Source: Alphaproteobacteria bacterium (lineage in GTDB: Bacteria > Pseudomonadota > Alphaproteobacteria > Micavibrionales > Micavibrionaceae). From it: a stretch of DNA of 64,000 bases. Positions within the stretch are counted from its first letter, which is position 1. Every line of letters begins with the position of its first letter. Shown one piece after another: positions 17,432 to 26,805 of the stretch. Below the pieces are notes generated by a model. It ran no database searches, was not told the origin of the DNA, and saw only the letters and a program-made list of their open reading frames with translations. The stretch is taken from assembly GCA_013215815.1 (NCBI GenBank), contig JABSQP010000006.1:1-64000 (forward strand), written 5' to 3'. A program made the translations under genes and the position numbers.

Positions 17432-19374
17432 TTTAAAAGCTTGGAAAATTTATTTTTTAATTTCTCTGCCCAATAATCTTCGCCGCAACGTGTGAAATGA
17501 TCTGTATCTTTATGGATGAGGCAATCACCGCGAACAAGATTTCTGTCTTTCACATTCATCCATTTTATAAGCGATATATATTGAGAAGATGACATTTTGC
17601 TGCTCGTTACGATTTCCTTTGTGATTTCCTCATCTAACTTTTCAAATACATTTAATGTATTTTGGGGCATGATTAACTTTCTTGATTTTATATTCTTTTC
17701 GGACTTCATATTAAAACGGGATTCTGCGTATGACCCTATCCAATAAGTATGGGCATGTTGGTTCATCCGCTCTATATAATCTATGACGGCGTTCACCTTG
17801 TTTTTGTTTATTGTATAAGGAATGTCAGACGTAAATGCAGCTTGAAGCTCGTTCTCGGTTTCAATTAAATCGGACAACATTTGATGAAAAACAACGTGAT
17901 TTATTTTTGTATGATGTTGGCTGACAAAGTATTCACCGTCTTTGTAGTGACAGTCTGGAAGGTGCCCATAAACACGGCAACCACCCTTTAAGACGCCCAC
18001 AACAAACGGGTGATAATTAGCTTTCGCAATAATATTGTATAAATTTTTGGCGTGCGAGTCTCCGATTACAACAATGGCTTTTCCGTGCTTTTGATAGCAT
18101 TGATCAAATCTTTCAAGTTTGTCATCCACTATTCTTTCATCATAAAAATGACACTCGCCATTATCTACCATTGCGTCCAGAAGACTGTAATCCGTATGTT
18201 TTTTAATGAATAAATACGTCTCTTTTTGTTCTGGCGTTAGCTTGATGCTGTAGTAAAACTTTTCAAAACCTTTGGTTTGAATACCAACAAGGCCAATTAA
18301 GATAAAAGAGATCAGAAAAGTGAGAGAAATGCAGAATGTTTTTCTCATACTAATGTTTGCTTTTCTGCAAGGCTGCTCGATGAAATACCACGTTAGACCA
18401 GCTAGAATGATAGTTAGTAGGCTTAGAGATATCATTGATGTTAGAGTTAAATGACCATCATTTATGTGCCGCATAAAGGTAAACAACGGCTGATGCCAAA
18501 GGTAAATGCTATAACTGATTAAGCCTATGGCTACTGGAATTTTATGACTTAAGATTTTGTGAGTTAATGTTTTAGGTCGTGCAAAAAATATAATGAAAAC
18601 GGTTCCTAATGTAACAGGTAGCGCGTATAGGCTTGGTAATGGCACTGTGTTATCTAGAAAAAAGTAAGAACCAATAATTAATATGAGTCCTATAAAGCTT
18701 AATGCATTAGAAGTAATATCTGAGATTTTTATCTCGCCGCGCATGTTTAAATAAAATGCAGCAAAAGAACCCATTAAAATTTGCCACATACGCGTAGGTA
18801 AAAAGAAAAAAGTGGCACCAGGTTTGTTATATGCCCCCCATTGTGAGGCAATAAGGCTGAGTATTATTCCTATAAATATCAATGCAAAAAGAGGCTTTTT
18901 CCCAAAGCGCCAGAAGATCATAAGAAACAGAGGGAATAAAATATAATACTGCTCTTCTACAGCTAGGCTCCACGTATGCAAAAGTGGAACGAGCTCGGCT
19001 TTGTCTCCGAAATAGCCTGTAGATCCTCAGAAATACATGTTCGATGTAAAGGTAGAGACCGCGATTAAACTTTTTGAAAATGACTGCATGAATTGCGGTG
19101 TAAACAATATGAGAGCCGCAATGATTGAAAAAATCATAACTATAAATAAAGCGGGTAAAATTCTTTTGGCGCGTCGCTCATAAAATCTAAGAAGGCTGAA
19201 CCGTCCCTTATCCATGTCTCCTAGAATAATCGACGTAATCAAAAAACCGCTGATGGTAAAAAAAACATCAACGCCAAGGAAGCCGCCGCTGATTGCACTA
19301 AAGCCTGCATGAAATAGAACCACAGGAATTACAGCCAAAGCGCGTAAACCATCAATTTCGCTTCGGTATTTCAT
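17428..19374 (-). pseudogene. OafA-like acyltransferase with SGNH domain, interrupted by one in-frame TGA
   Basis: Translation from ATG 19374 gives an acyltransferase-3 N-terminus (YRSEIDGLRALAVIPVVLFH, GVDVFFTISGFLIT). It stops at TGA 19027-19029 directly after TSNMYF. The same frame then continues without any shift (GSTGYFGDKAELVPL, LHTWSLAVEEQYY) through the remaining membrane helices. It ends in an SGNH domain with VIGDSHAKN and a C-terminal DTDHF. Relatives usually have Trp at this place, so TGG to TGA is the simplest change. Intact, it would O-acylate a surface glycan. A restart at ATG 18981 could make a 517-residue fragment lacking the first helices and the DGLRALAV motif. I consider it a recent pseudogene or a sequence error. 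Confidence 0.85.
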
Positions 19375-19398
19375 GCTTTTTCCTATCTTTTCAAGATT

Positions 19399-19474
19399 TG
19401 GTGGAGCCGATCGGGATCGAACCGACGACCTCTTCGCTGCCAGCGAAGCGCTCTCCCAGCTGAGCTACGGCCCC
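19399..19474 (-). tRNA. tRNA-Ala (GGC)
   Basis: The minus strand reads GGGGCCGTAGCTCAGCTGGG at the 5' end. The acceptor stem pairs GGGGCCG with CGGCTCC, and the anticodon arm is CTTCG-CTGGCAG-CGAAG, giving anticodon GGC. A normal T arm (GGTTCGATCC) follows and the CCA end is encoded. Length is 76 bases including CCA. Confidence 0.97.
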
Positions 19475-19514
19475 ACATTGATTAAGGATGAATAGAATAG
19501 TTTATGGCTTATTT

Positions 19515-19543
19515 CAAGAAAAAAGGGGCTGATAAAGCCCCTT
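19515..19543 (-). terminator. Terminator of mscL
   Basis: On the minus strand an 8-bp perfect stem (AAGGGGCT / AGCCCCTT, 5-base loop) is followed by TTTT. It lies about 27 bp beyond the mscL stop. Confidence 0.85.
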
Positions 19544-19569
19544 CAATCAATTCCTAAGGTGATCTTATT

Positions 19570-19974
19570 TTATTTTTTTAGAAGATCACGAATTTCTGTA
19601 AGCAGCTTGATATCAGCAGCTGGTGCAGCTGGTTTCGCTGCTTCTTTTTCTTTTAGTGAGTTTACACCTCTTACAAGCATAAAAATCACGAAAGCAACGA
19701 TCAGGAAGTTGATGACGGCATTGATGAAAAGGCCGTACTTCATGATAGTAGCGCCAGCTTCTTCAGCGGCAGCAATGTTTGCATATTCATTACCATCTAA
19801 AGCAACAAATAAGCCTGAGAAATCTACACCGGCTGTGACTAAGCCTACGACAGGCATAATCAAGTCACCAACCATAGAGTTCACTATTGCTGTAAATGCG
19901 GCACCGATAATAATACCAACAGCCATATCCATGACGTTGCCGCGTGCGATAAATTTCTTGAATTCATTAAACAT
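19570..19974 (-). CDS. mscL: Large-conductance mechanosensitive channel MscL
   Basis: The 134-residue protein starts [20 protein letters not shown] and continues [20 protein letters not shown], the diagnostic first helix of MscL. A second membrane helix ([20 protein letters not shown]) and a charged C-terminal helix ([11 protein letters not shown]) follow. It forms a homopentameric inner-membrane pore that opens under hypo-osmotic tension. It is a single-gene unit with its own terminator. Confidence 0.97.
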   Translation of the reverse strand: MFNEFKKFIARGNVMDMAVGIIIGAAFTAIVNSMVGDLIMPVVGLVTAGVDFSGLFVALDGNEYANIAAAEEAGATIMKYGLFINAVINFLIVAFVIFMLVRGVNSLKEKEAAKPAAPAADIKLLTEIRDLLKK

Positions 19975-20056
19975 ATTTAAGTCCCCTTTCTGTTGACATT
20001 CGGCGAGTATATTAGTCCTTTATTGAGAGGGTCAATATATGGAAAGAGATTATTCA

Positions 20057-20084
20057 TAAAAAAGCCCGTTACGAAGAACGGGCT
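20057..20084 (-). terminator. Terminator of the Bax-inhibitor-1-like gene
   Basis: On the minus strand AGCCCGTT and AACGGGCT form an 8-bp stem with a 6-base loop, followed by TTTTT. It starts 30 bp beyond the stop at 20114. Confidence 0.88.
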
Positions 20085-20113
20085 CTTATTAATAGTTTTG
20101 TATGCTTTATGTA

Positions 20114-20830
20114 TTAGCGTTGCTGCAGGAAGTGCAAGACGTACTGGAACATCGCAATAAAGCTGATGTATAGGTTCAGCGCTGCCGCCCAAGCGTAACG
20201 GCTTGCCATTTCAGCGGGTGTATTCGGTGAATACATACGCTTCATGTCTTGTGTTTGCCACACAGTCAAACCCGAGAATAATAGGATTCCAGCGCCTGCA
20301 ATCATGTTAGACATCATGCTGCTTTGGATAAATAGGTTTGCGACACCTAGTACAATAATACCGATAATTCCCATGCTGAGGAATGTACGCATACCGCTAA
20401 GGTCTTTCTTAGTTGTATATCCAATAATGCTTAATCCGGCGAACATTGATGACGCAATGAAGAATGCCAATGCGACATCATGCGCAAGGCCTGGATCTCT
20501 TGTCGCGTAAGCAGCGATAGCAGAAAAGCTTATGCCATAAACTGTTGCTACGCCAAAGAACGCAAGCTGTAGCGTTGATGCCTTCATGCTTTCCGGACGG
20601 AAACCAAACCAAATGATTGCGAGTGGAGCAAACATAACGATATATTTTTGTGGTCCGCCTAAAAACAAGTTAAGCAGCATTGGAGATGATCCAACAACTG
20701 TTGCAACAAGTGCCGTCACAAGAACACCGACAGACATTCTGGCGTAGATTGTATTCATGTGTTTGCGAAGGCCTTCATTGACCTCGCTTGTTTGTTTTTG
20801 AACGGTTGATCCGAAACGATCTTGTTCCAT
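20114..20830 (-). CDS. Bax inhibitor-1/YccA family membrane protein
   Basis: The product is about 238 residues with seven hydrophobic segments and the family-typical N-terminus (LRKHMNTIYARMSVGVLVTA) and C-terminus (ALNLYISFIAMFQYVLHFL). Start choice: AAGGAG sits 10 bases before ATG 20830 but directly against ATG 20839, so 20830 is preferred. The family comprises inner-membrane proteins related to BI-1, some shown to leak calcium or to interact with FtsH (YccA). Its own terminator lies downstream. Confidence 0.92.
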   Translation of the reverse strand: MEQDRFGSTVQKQTSEVNEGLRKHMNTIYARMSVGVLVTALVATVVGSSPMLLNLFLGGPQKYIVMFAPLAIIWFGFRPESMKASTLQLAFFGVATVYGISFSAIAAYATRDPGLAHDVALAFFIASSMFAGLSIIGYTTKKDLSGMRTFLSMGIIGIIVLGVANLFIQSSMMSNMIAGAGILLFSGLTVWQTQDMKRMYSPNTPAEMASRYAWAAALNLYISFIAMFQYVLHFLQQR

Positions 20831-20909
20831 AATTTTCATTCTCCTTAAAATCAGAAATAATTACACAATCTATTATAACAAAAAACGCTGTGATGCAACA
20901 AAATCGGTA

Positions 20910-22028
20910 CTAATTTTGTTCTCTTTTGGCCCATGGATCACTGGCTCTGCGATGCTTAAAACGCTCGCGTGTAGTCCAGTTTGTTCTTTTGTGGTCCCAT
21001 GGAGAAAATCGATCTTTTTCTGCAACTGGCGGGGCTGAAAAAGGACGTAATTGGGGTAGGTTAGGGATAGGCGTACGTGTTGTTTCCGAGAGTGTTTTAA
21101 TTCTTTTTTCGATAGGGGGGTGAGTAGCAAAAAGACCCATAAAAGGAGCGCGGTTTTCTATGCACATCATGTTGATATCGCCAGGAATTTTAGGAATTTG
21201 ATCTCGGCCGCTAATGCGCATAAGGGCGCGCATCATAGCGTCAGGATTTTTTGTCATTTGAACCGCGCCAGCATCAGCCATATATTCACGTTTTCTCGAA
21301 AGGGCAAAGCGTGTAAATAACGTTGCAAAATAACCTATCCATAAGACACACAGCATCATCATGAGAATCATGACACCACCACCATTGTTTTTGGATGATC
21401 CGTTACGTGGCACATAAAGGCCATACCGAACGTTACGCCACATAACCTGTGCGGCAAAGCCAATCATTCCTGTGAAAATGATCGTGATAATAAGCAGGCG
21501 CACATCCCTGTTTTGAATATGTGTAAGTTCATGTGCGATGACAGCTTCAACTTCATCTTTAGAGAGTGATTGTAAAAGGCCGCGTGTAAGAGTAACGCAG
21601 AAGCTTTTTTCATCTATGCCGCTTGCAAAAGCATTCCGCGCATGGCTCTCGATGATTTCCAATCTTGGTGTTGGTATTCCTTCGGCGATACAAAGATTTT
21701 CCAAGAGATTGTATAAAGCTGGTTCATCTTTTCGTGTAACGGGATGGGAGTTCGCCATCGATCGTACCATCTTTGTATGAAACAAGTAGGCAATGGAAAA
21801 CCAACCACCAACACCAGCCATGATGATAGGCCAATAGGAATAGATAAAGTTACCTGCAAATACGCTGCCATGTTTCCACGTGTTCGTTCCGGCCGTTTGC
21901 ATGCCGATAATAGCGCTGCAAAACCAAACAATTACTAAAATGAGGATGGGGTATAGGGCTAACAATGCAATAGACTTTGCATTGTTGTTCCATATATGTG
22001 TTTGAAGACCTGTCGCTTTTGCGGCCAT
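20910..22028 (-). CDS. M48 family zinc metalloprotease (HtpX-like)
   Basis: The 372-residue membrane protein has two N-terminal helices (about residues 17-70). The zinc motif HELTHIQNRD lies near residue 164, followed by a hydrophobic hairpin, and the third ligand is probably the glutamate in SRKREYMADAGAVQM. A second conserved part (ATHPPIEKRIKTL) marks the M48B C-terminus. It would degrade damaged membrane proteins. lemA lies 7 bp upstream on the same strand; the LemA-M48 pair is a common bacterial gene pair. Confidence 0.93.
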   Translation of the reverse strand: MAAKATGLQTHIWNNNAKSIALLALYPILILVIVWFCSAIIGMQTAGTNTWKHGSVFAGNFIYSYWPIIMAGVGGWFSIAYLFHTKMVRSMANSHPVTRKDEPALYNLLENLCIAEGIPTPRLEIIESHARNAFASGIDEKSFCVTLTRGLLQSLSKDEVEAVIAHELTHIQNRDVRLLIITIIFTGMIGFAAQVMWRNVRYGLYVPRNGSSKNNGGGVMILMMMLCVLWIGYFATLFTRFALSRKREYMADAGAVQMTKNPDAMMRALMRISGRDQIPKIPGDINMMCIENRAPFMGLFATHPPIEKRIKTLSETTRTPIPNLPQLRPFSAPPVAEKDRFSPWDHKRTNWTTRERFKHRRASDPWAKREQN

Positions 22029-22035
22029 TAGTTTT

Positions 22036-22602
22036 TTATGTGCCGAACTTGATGTCTGGCGCCTTTTCTAGGACTTCTCGCTCTTCATCGCCAACCTCAA
22101 AGAACTCAGCCGTTTGAAAGCCAAAGTTTCCAGCAAATAGGTTAGCAGGAAATTGTTGAATGGCTGTATTGAGCTCACTTGTCGCATTGTTGAAGAAACG
22201 GCGTGCAGCAGCGATTTTATTCTCAATATCTGAGAGCTCTGCCATAAGTTGCTGAAAGTTTTGATCGGCTTTTAGCTCAGGATAGTTTTCTGCGACTGCG
22301 TGTAGATTAAGAAGTGCGCCGCCTAAACCTGCTTCAGCCTGTATGCGATCTGTTTCCGTTTTCGCCTCTTTTACTTTCGCGCGCATTGCGGTGACCTTTT
22401 CAAAAACTTCTTTTTCGTGTCCTGCATACCCCTTGACGGTTTCAACAAGAGATGGAACAAGATCGAAGCGTTGTTTAAGCTGTACGTCTATGTCAGCAAA
22501 CGCATTTTCTCGGTTTTGCCTTAACGCAACCAAGCGGTTGTACAATGTAATGAGAAAAAGTCCGATGGCTGCAATAACGCCAAGAATAATCCAAAGTTCC
22601 AT
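22036..22602 (-). CDS. lemA: LemA family protein
   Basis: From ATG 22602 (AAAGGA site 8 bases upstream) the 188-residue product has one N-terminal membrane helix (LWIILGVIAAIGLFLITLYN). A helical domain follows with the LemA hallmarks RQNRENAFADIDVQLKQRFD, LVPSLVETVKGYAGHE, ENYPELKADQNF and ARRFFNNATSELN. The frame upstream to 22737 lacks family similarity. LemA proteins are membrane-anchored and of uncertain role, often next to M48 proteases as here. Confidence 0.95.
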   Translation of the reverse strand: MELWIILGVIAAIGLFLITLYNRLVALRQNRENAFADIDVQLKQRFDLVPSLVETVKGYAGHEKEVFEKVTAMRAKVKEAKTETDRIQAEAGLGGALLNLHAVAENYPELKADQNFQQLMAELSDIENKIAAARRFFNNATSELNTAIQQFPANLFAGNFGFQTAEFFEVGDEEREVLEKAPDIKFGT

Positions 22603-22755
22603 AAGGCAAATCCTTTCGAAATAGGTGCTTGTGTCTGTACAATATTGTTTTATCACAAAATAAGAGCGATCTCTTATAGTTTCTTTGCACTTTTTTGCGT
22701 ATAGAGCTAATCTTTCTCTACAATAAAGAATAACCACTATTTTAAGGATTTTTTG

Positions 22756-23619
22756 ATGCGCGCCCTATATTTTGCGATTTTTACTGTCTTTTTTGCTTAT
22801 TTTTCCGCCGTGGCACCTGTTTTTGCTCAAAATAAGTCTGATCTACCAGAAATTCCATCAGCGCTTCAAATGCTGAGTGATCGCGGTGCCCAGATGCGTT
22901 ATTTGGGACGTGAACATGGAATGGATGGCTGGATTGCAATCTATCAAGGTCAAGAAAATTACTATTATGTGACACCTGATGGCAGTGCTTTTTTAATGGG
23001 AATCATGTTTGATAAAGACGGCGAAATGATAACAATGAAGCAGGTCGCTGATCTGCAAAAACAGGGCGGTGATGTTTTGGATTTCTTGGCCGCTGATCAA
23101 AAACCAAAAGATTTAACGGCAACAATGAAAGAAACAAACGAGGCTTTTGTTTATAAAACACCTGCTGAGCGTATGTTTGCTGAGGTTGAGAATAGTAATT
23201 GGGTGTCTTTTGGTGATGAAAGTGCGCCAGTTATCTATTCTTTCATGGATCCGCAGTGTCCACACTGCCACAGTTTTATGAAAGATATGAAAGAGGACTA
23301 TCTTAAAGGTGGCCTTATACAAGTACGCATGATTCCTGTTGGTTTTCGTGATGAAACTCTGGCCCAAGCATCTTTTTTACTCGCATCTCCCGATGCTGAA
23401 GAACGCTGGTATAAGCATCTTGACGGTGATGCAACGGCCCTGCCAGCCAAACAGGATGTAAATACTCAGGGTATTCAAATGAATCTCGCATTAATGCAAG
23501 CGTGGGATTTTGATGTTACGCCTCTTACTGTTTATCGTGATAAAGCTGGAAAGGTAAAGATTGTAAGGGGTAGAGCATCGAATTTAGCGAATATTTTGGC
23601 GGATTTACCTTCAAAATAG
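22756..23619 (+). CDS. DsbC/DsbG-like periplasmic thiol-disulfide protein
   Basis: A signal peptide (FTVFFAYFSAVAPVFA) precedes a DsbC-like N-terminal dimerisation region. A thioredoxin fold follows with the active site FMDPQCPHCHSFMKD near residue 168 and the cis-proline loop FDVTPLTVYRD. The start is ATG 22756, with TTAAGGATT upstream. It may isomerise or reduce disulfides of exported proteins. It stands directly upstream of the first Dot/Icm block, and IncI conjugation systems carry a DsbC-like TrbB, so a role in folding Cys-containing secretion proteins is plausible but inferred. Confidence 0.88.
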   Translation: MRALYFAIFTVFFAYFSAVAPVFAQNKSDLPEIPSALQMLSDRGAQMRYLGREHGMDGWIAIYQGQENYYYVTPDGSAFLMGIMFDKDGEMITMKQVADLQKQGGDVLDFLAADQKPKDLTATMKETNEAFVYKTPAERMFAEVENSNWVSFGDESAPVIYSFMDPQCPHCHSFMKDMKEDYLKGGLIQVRMIPVGFRDETLAQASFLLASPDAEERWYKHLDGDATALPAKQDVNTQGIQMNLALMQAWDFDVTPLTVYRDKAGKVKIVRGRASNLANILADLPSK

Positions 23620-23708
23620 GCAATATTTACAATATGGTAACTCTTTTTACGATTTCCTAATAAATTCAAGGCATATATAGTAGAGAATCGTAAGGGTATA
23701 ACGGCATT

Positions 23709-24872
23709 ATGACACAGCAATCTGCTTTTTTGATAAAAACACTAGAAAAGATCGGCGCGCCTTTGGCGGCAGCTATCGAAGAGGTGTCTCAGCGTACGCG
23801 TGGGGACATGGAGGTGGCTGCGCGAGAGGTTGAAGACGCTAAGATCATGGCCCAGCTTTTGGGGCAGACTGTTCAGGTGAGCTTATCTCTTGGTGGTGCT
23901 TTGATCCAAGCTTCTGATGAGGAAAAAGCCGATGCGCAGAGATTAGCCGTCGCTTCTTTGATAGCGCCAATTATAGCGAATTATTATCGACAGAATGGAG
24001 AAGCGCCTGATGATGCTGCATTAGGTCGTATCACGAAATCATTAGAAGCCAGTGTGGCATTTGCAGAAAATTTCAACCCTTCTGCCGAAGATGGGGCTCG
24101 ACTATCGATTCTTGGTGAAGACACACTGATTTTTGATAGTGCGCAAAAGAATATCACAGCGTTAGATGCTTTGGTTCCTGTGGTGAAAGCGATTGGCGAA
24201 TTTCCTTTTGGTCATAGTGAAACAAAATTATTACAAGAAGTTTCTGGCAAGCTTAAAGAAAAAGCGGCGGCGATGAACATTGGCGGTGACGCTCTATCTG
24301 AGATGCTATTGTTAAAATCTTTAGCAAAAATTTATTCTGATTGTCATTTGGCCGAAGTACAAAAGCTCTCGCAATCATCTAATGAAGAGCGTGGCGAATT
24401 ATCAATTGACCCTGTATGGCAAGCTTTTGACACTAGGGTTGCTATGGTTGGTGTATTGCTAGGCATGGCGCCAGCTGAACAAACAACAGCAGCAACAGGC
24501 GGTGCGCCAAACCCTGTAGCTGAACAGCCTGTACCAGCACAACCTTCTCCAGCTGCTGCGGCTCCTGTAACGCCGCCAGCACAGCCGGTTGCCCAACCGA
24601 CAACAGCGCCTGCAGCCCCTGCGGGAGGCGGTAATCCGATGTCTTTCTTCTCAGGCGGTGGAGATAATGCGGCTCCGAGCGCACCTGCAGCTTCAGCACA
24701 GCCAACAGCTCAAGCGCCATCTGCTCCAACTCAACCGACAACAGCGCCTGCAGTACCAACACAGCCAGCAGCTCAACCTCCGGCTGCGCCAGCGGGCGGT
24801 GGTAACCCGATGTCTTTCTTTAAGCCAGGATCTAAACCTGCCGAAGGAAGTGAAGATCAGGCAGGAGCTTAA
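23709..24872 (+). CDS. Unknown protein with helical N-domain and Pro/Ala-rich repeat tail
   Basis: I do not recognise a family. Residues 1-255 are predicted helical and mostly charged or small, without a signal peptide (ALASLGG-type segments such as TVQVSLSLGGALIQASDEE). Residues about 255-387 are Pro/Ala/Gln/Thr-rich with a repeated module: APAGGGNPMSFFSGG at about residue 306 and APAGGGNPMSFFKPG near the end. It is 2 bp from the downstream transglycosylase gene, so it is likely part of the secretion operon. A disordered tail with repeated short motifs suggests a binding or localisation role; this is inference. Confidence 0.75.
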   Translation: MTQQSAFLIKTLEKIGAPLAAAIEEVSQRTRGDMEVAAREVEDAKIMAQLLGQTVQVSLSLGGALIQASDEEKADAQRLAVASLIAPIIANYYRQNGEAPDDAALGRITKSLEASVAFAENFNPSAEDGARLSILGEDTLIFDSAQKNITALDALVPVVKAIGEFPFGHSETKLLQEVSGKLKEKAAAMNIGGDALSEMLLLKSLAKIYSDCHLAEVQKLSQSSNEERGELSIDPVWQAFDTRVAMVGVLLGMAPAEQTTAATGGAPNPVAEQPVPAQPSPAAAAPVTPPAQPVAQPTTAPAAPAGGGNPMSFFSGGGDNAAPSAPAASAQPTAQAPSAPTQPTTAPAVPTQPAAQPPAAPAGGGNPMSFFKPGSKPAEGSEDQAGA

Positions 24873-24874
24873 AC

Positions 24875-25300
24875 ATGGCTATGAGTAAAGTTATTGCTGC
24901 GTGCTTAATGTTGGCTTCACAGACGTACAGTGTGCCACCAGCTGTTATGGTTGGAATTTATGAAGTGGAAGGCGGCAAGCCAGGGCAAGCCGTAGGGCCA
25001 AATAAGAATGGATCTTACGATTTAGGTCCAATGCAAATTAATACACTCTGGATACCCGAGCTTGCTCAAAAATGGGGTGTTAGTGAAAAAACGGCCTATG
25101 GGTATGTGAAAAATGATCCATGTACAAACATGAGTGTCGCGGCGTGGATATTGCGTTCTCACATGAATGAAACGCGCAGTTTATCTAAGGCTATAGCGCA
25201 TTATCATTCGCGCACACCGCGCATTGGCTATGCTTATCAAGGCCGTGTTATTAACGCGATGCGTCGCAACGGTTTGATTAAAGAGGCCAGAACTCGCTAA
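24875..25300 (+). CDS. Small lytic transglycosylase (SLT-like), secretion-associated
   Basis: The 141-residue protein contains the SLT fold signatures: VMVGIYEVEGGKPG, in which the glutamate is the likely catalytic acid, then YDLGPMQINTLW (the G-x-MQ-IN motif), and AWILRSHMNET...AIAHYHSR. A short N-terminal hydrophobic part (VIAACLMLASQTYS) could direct export. VirB1/TrbN-type enzymes open peptidoglycan for secretion machines. Its position immediately upstream of dotD-dotC-dotB fits that role for the T4BSS. It is compact, lacking additional domains. Confidence 0.88.
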   Translation: MAMSKVIAACLMLASQTYSVPPAVMVGIYEVEGGKPGQAVGPNKNGSYDLGPMQINTLWIPELAQKWGVSEKTAYGYVKNDPCTNMSVAAWILRSHMNETRSLSKAIAHYHSRTPRIGYAYQGRVINAMRRNGLIKEARTR

Positions 25301-25453
25301 AATAGATATAAGCGTAAGAAATAAGGGGCAAAATCAATATAAATCACCCGTGAGTAACTTTGTGGGTCTGTCTTGTTATGCTGAGGCAGAAAATATAATG
25401 TTATGAGTGATATAAATTGCGGTTCATTGCATAAATCAAGTATAAGGTTGGGT

Positions 25454-25972
25454 ATGAATTCTATTGTAAAAAAAATCAGTACCTTTGCAGTTCTCGGCAC
25501 AAGCGTTTTAGCCGCTGCATGCTCTGGAAGTGTATTCTCTCCAACACCTCGTGAGCCTCAAGTTGTCTCATCTCCAGATAAGGTGTCGTTAATGTTAGCG
25601 GAAGCAGCGGATAAAGCTTCAAATGCTTTAGAGGCCTTAGCTGCTGTGGAACAAGAAAGATCGCCAGCAGTCGCTGTGCAGCCAATACATAATGCGCCGC
25701 CTGAGCTTCGTCGTGCGATTACACTGACATGGGTTGGTCCAGCTGATCAAATTACTAAGTTATTAGCTGACCGTGCGAGTTATACATTTTTGGCTATTGG
25801 TAATGCGCCACCTGTTCCGTTAGTTGTGAACGTAGACGTACAAAACCGACCAGTGGTAGAAGTCTTGCGTGATTTGGGACTTCAGCTCGGAGGTCGTGCT
25901 GATATTAAAGTGGATGCAACGCGTCAGGTTGTTGAATTACACTACGCGCCAGTGACAGGTTTAGGAGGCTAA
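25454..25972 (+). CDS. dotD: DotD-like outer-membrane lipoprotein of the T4BSS
   Basis: The start at 25454 gives a lipoprotein signal (FAVLGTSVLAAAC, lipobox LAAAC). The mature part of about 155 residues has a helical stretch (VSLMLAEAADKASNALEALA). A C-terminal secretin-N-like domain follows: ITLTWVGPADQITKLLADRA, VPLVVNVDVQNRPVVEVLRDL and ADIKVDATRQVVELHY, as in DotD/TraH. DotD with DotC targets DotH to the outer membrane in Legionella. The stop overlaps the dotC start. Confidence 0.9.
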   Translation: MNSIVKKISTFAVLGTSVLAAACSGSVFSPTPREPQVVSSPDKVSLMLAEAADKASNALEALAAVEQERSPAVAVQPIHNAPPELRRAITLTWVGPADQITKLLADRASYTFLAIGNAPPVPLVVNVDVQNRPVVEVLRDLGLQLGGRADIKVDATRQVVELHYAPVTGLGG

Positions 25973-26805
25973 TGATGCCCCGTCTGTTTTTTCTATTCTT
26001 GATATTGCTTACAGTCGCTATGCCATCATCGGTATTCGCGCAATTTTCAAGCTTGGAAAATAATCCAAAACCTATGGAACTGAGCGAACTGCAAAACATT
26101 AAAAAAGAAAACCGCTTCGTTGCAGAAAATGTGATGCCTTTAGATATTCGTTTTGACGCTGTTAAAGAAGCGGCGCTTTCTTACGGTGCCCGTGGTGGTT
26201 TAGCATGGCGCACTTATCATATACGTAAAGAGTTAGAACAGCGCTCTCGCTATCTTGATAAAGTTTTTGATTTTCGCCAGCTTCTTATTCCTGCGGCATC
26301 GGGTTTATTGATTGAACCTCCGATTATTTCAGAGGCACAAGATGCAATGCTCATTGAAAGTAATGGTTTAAACGCTGCGGTTGCTGATCGCGTTTTTAAT
26401 ATTGGCCGTAATTCCCGCATAGTCAGCGCTCCTAGAACATGGCGTGTTTATCTTGAGCGTCAGTGGGGAGAGGTGTCTATGCCGCCGGATATTTTACGAC
26501 CTGCAACCAAGGAAGAGCGTGAGATATGGGTATCTCTTGTTAAGAAAGGTTGGAATAAGGGTGTAGAACAAGCCGATGAAATTTTTCAAGCTGATTTGAA
26601 TAAATTAGTTGCAGATTACCAAGGTATGATCCGATATAAAACGCTTCTTGTTCAGGGGATGGTTTCTCCACCAATGGCGCTACAAGTTGATCGTGGTGTA
26701 ACTGGCGGCGGTAAGGAAATGCGTGTTGGTGATCGCGCCGTTACTATTACTGGATTACCTGAACTTCAGCCAAGGTATGAGACATGGCAGCCCGCAAACC
26801 GGTAA
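25972..26805 (+). CDS. dotC: DotC-like T4BSS outer-membrane protein
   Basis: A signal peptide (FLFLILLTVAMPSSVFA) precedes the DotC/TraI-type domain. Recognisable segments are GARGGLAWRTYHIRKELE, YLDKVFDFRQLLIP, LLIEPPIISEAQDAM, SAPRTWRVYLERQWGE and MIRYKTLLVQGMVSPP. The length of 277 is near Legionella DotC (about 300). No lipobox cysteine is apparent, unlike Legionella DotC, which is a lipoprotein. AGGAGG precedes the start, and the stop of dotD overlaps it. It ends inside the dotB start (22-bp overlap). Confidence 0.92.
   Translation: MMPRLFFLFLILLTVAMPSSVFAQFSSLENNPKPMELSELQNIKKENRFVAENVMPLDIRFDAVKEAALSYGARGGLAWRTYHIRKELEQRSRYLDKVFDFRQLLIPAASGLLIEPPIISEAQDAMLIESNGLNAAVADRVFNIGRNSRIVSAPRTWRVYLERQWGEVSMPPDILRPATKEEREIWVSLVKKGWNKGVEQADEIFQADLNKLVADYQGMIRYKTLLVQGMVSPPMALQVDRGVTGGGKEMRVGDRAVTITGLPELQPRYETWQPANR

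Noticed and set aside
19027-19029. TGA read as a sense codon (selenocysteine or alternative code)
   Set aside because: Other genes here end in TGA (12884-12886, 62367-62369) and relatives have Trp, not Cys/Sec, at the site; no insertion element was recognised.
19559-19996. Plus-strand open frame opposite mscL
   Set aside because: It mirrors the mscL coding region and reads through its terminator; no independent support.
24442-24762. Leu-rich minus-strand frame opposite the Pro/Ala-rich tail
   Set aside because: It is an artefact of the GC-skewed, repetitive Pro/Ala codons on the plus strand.
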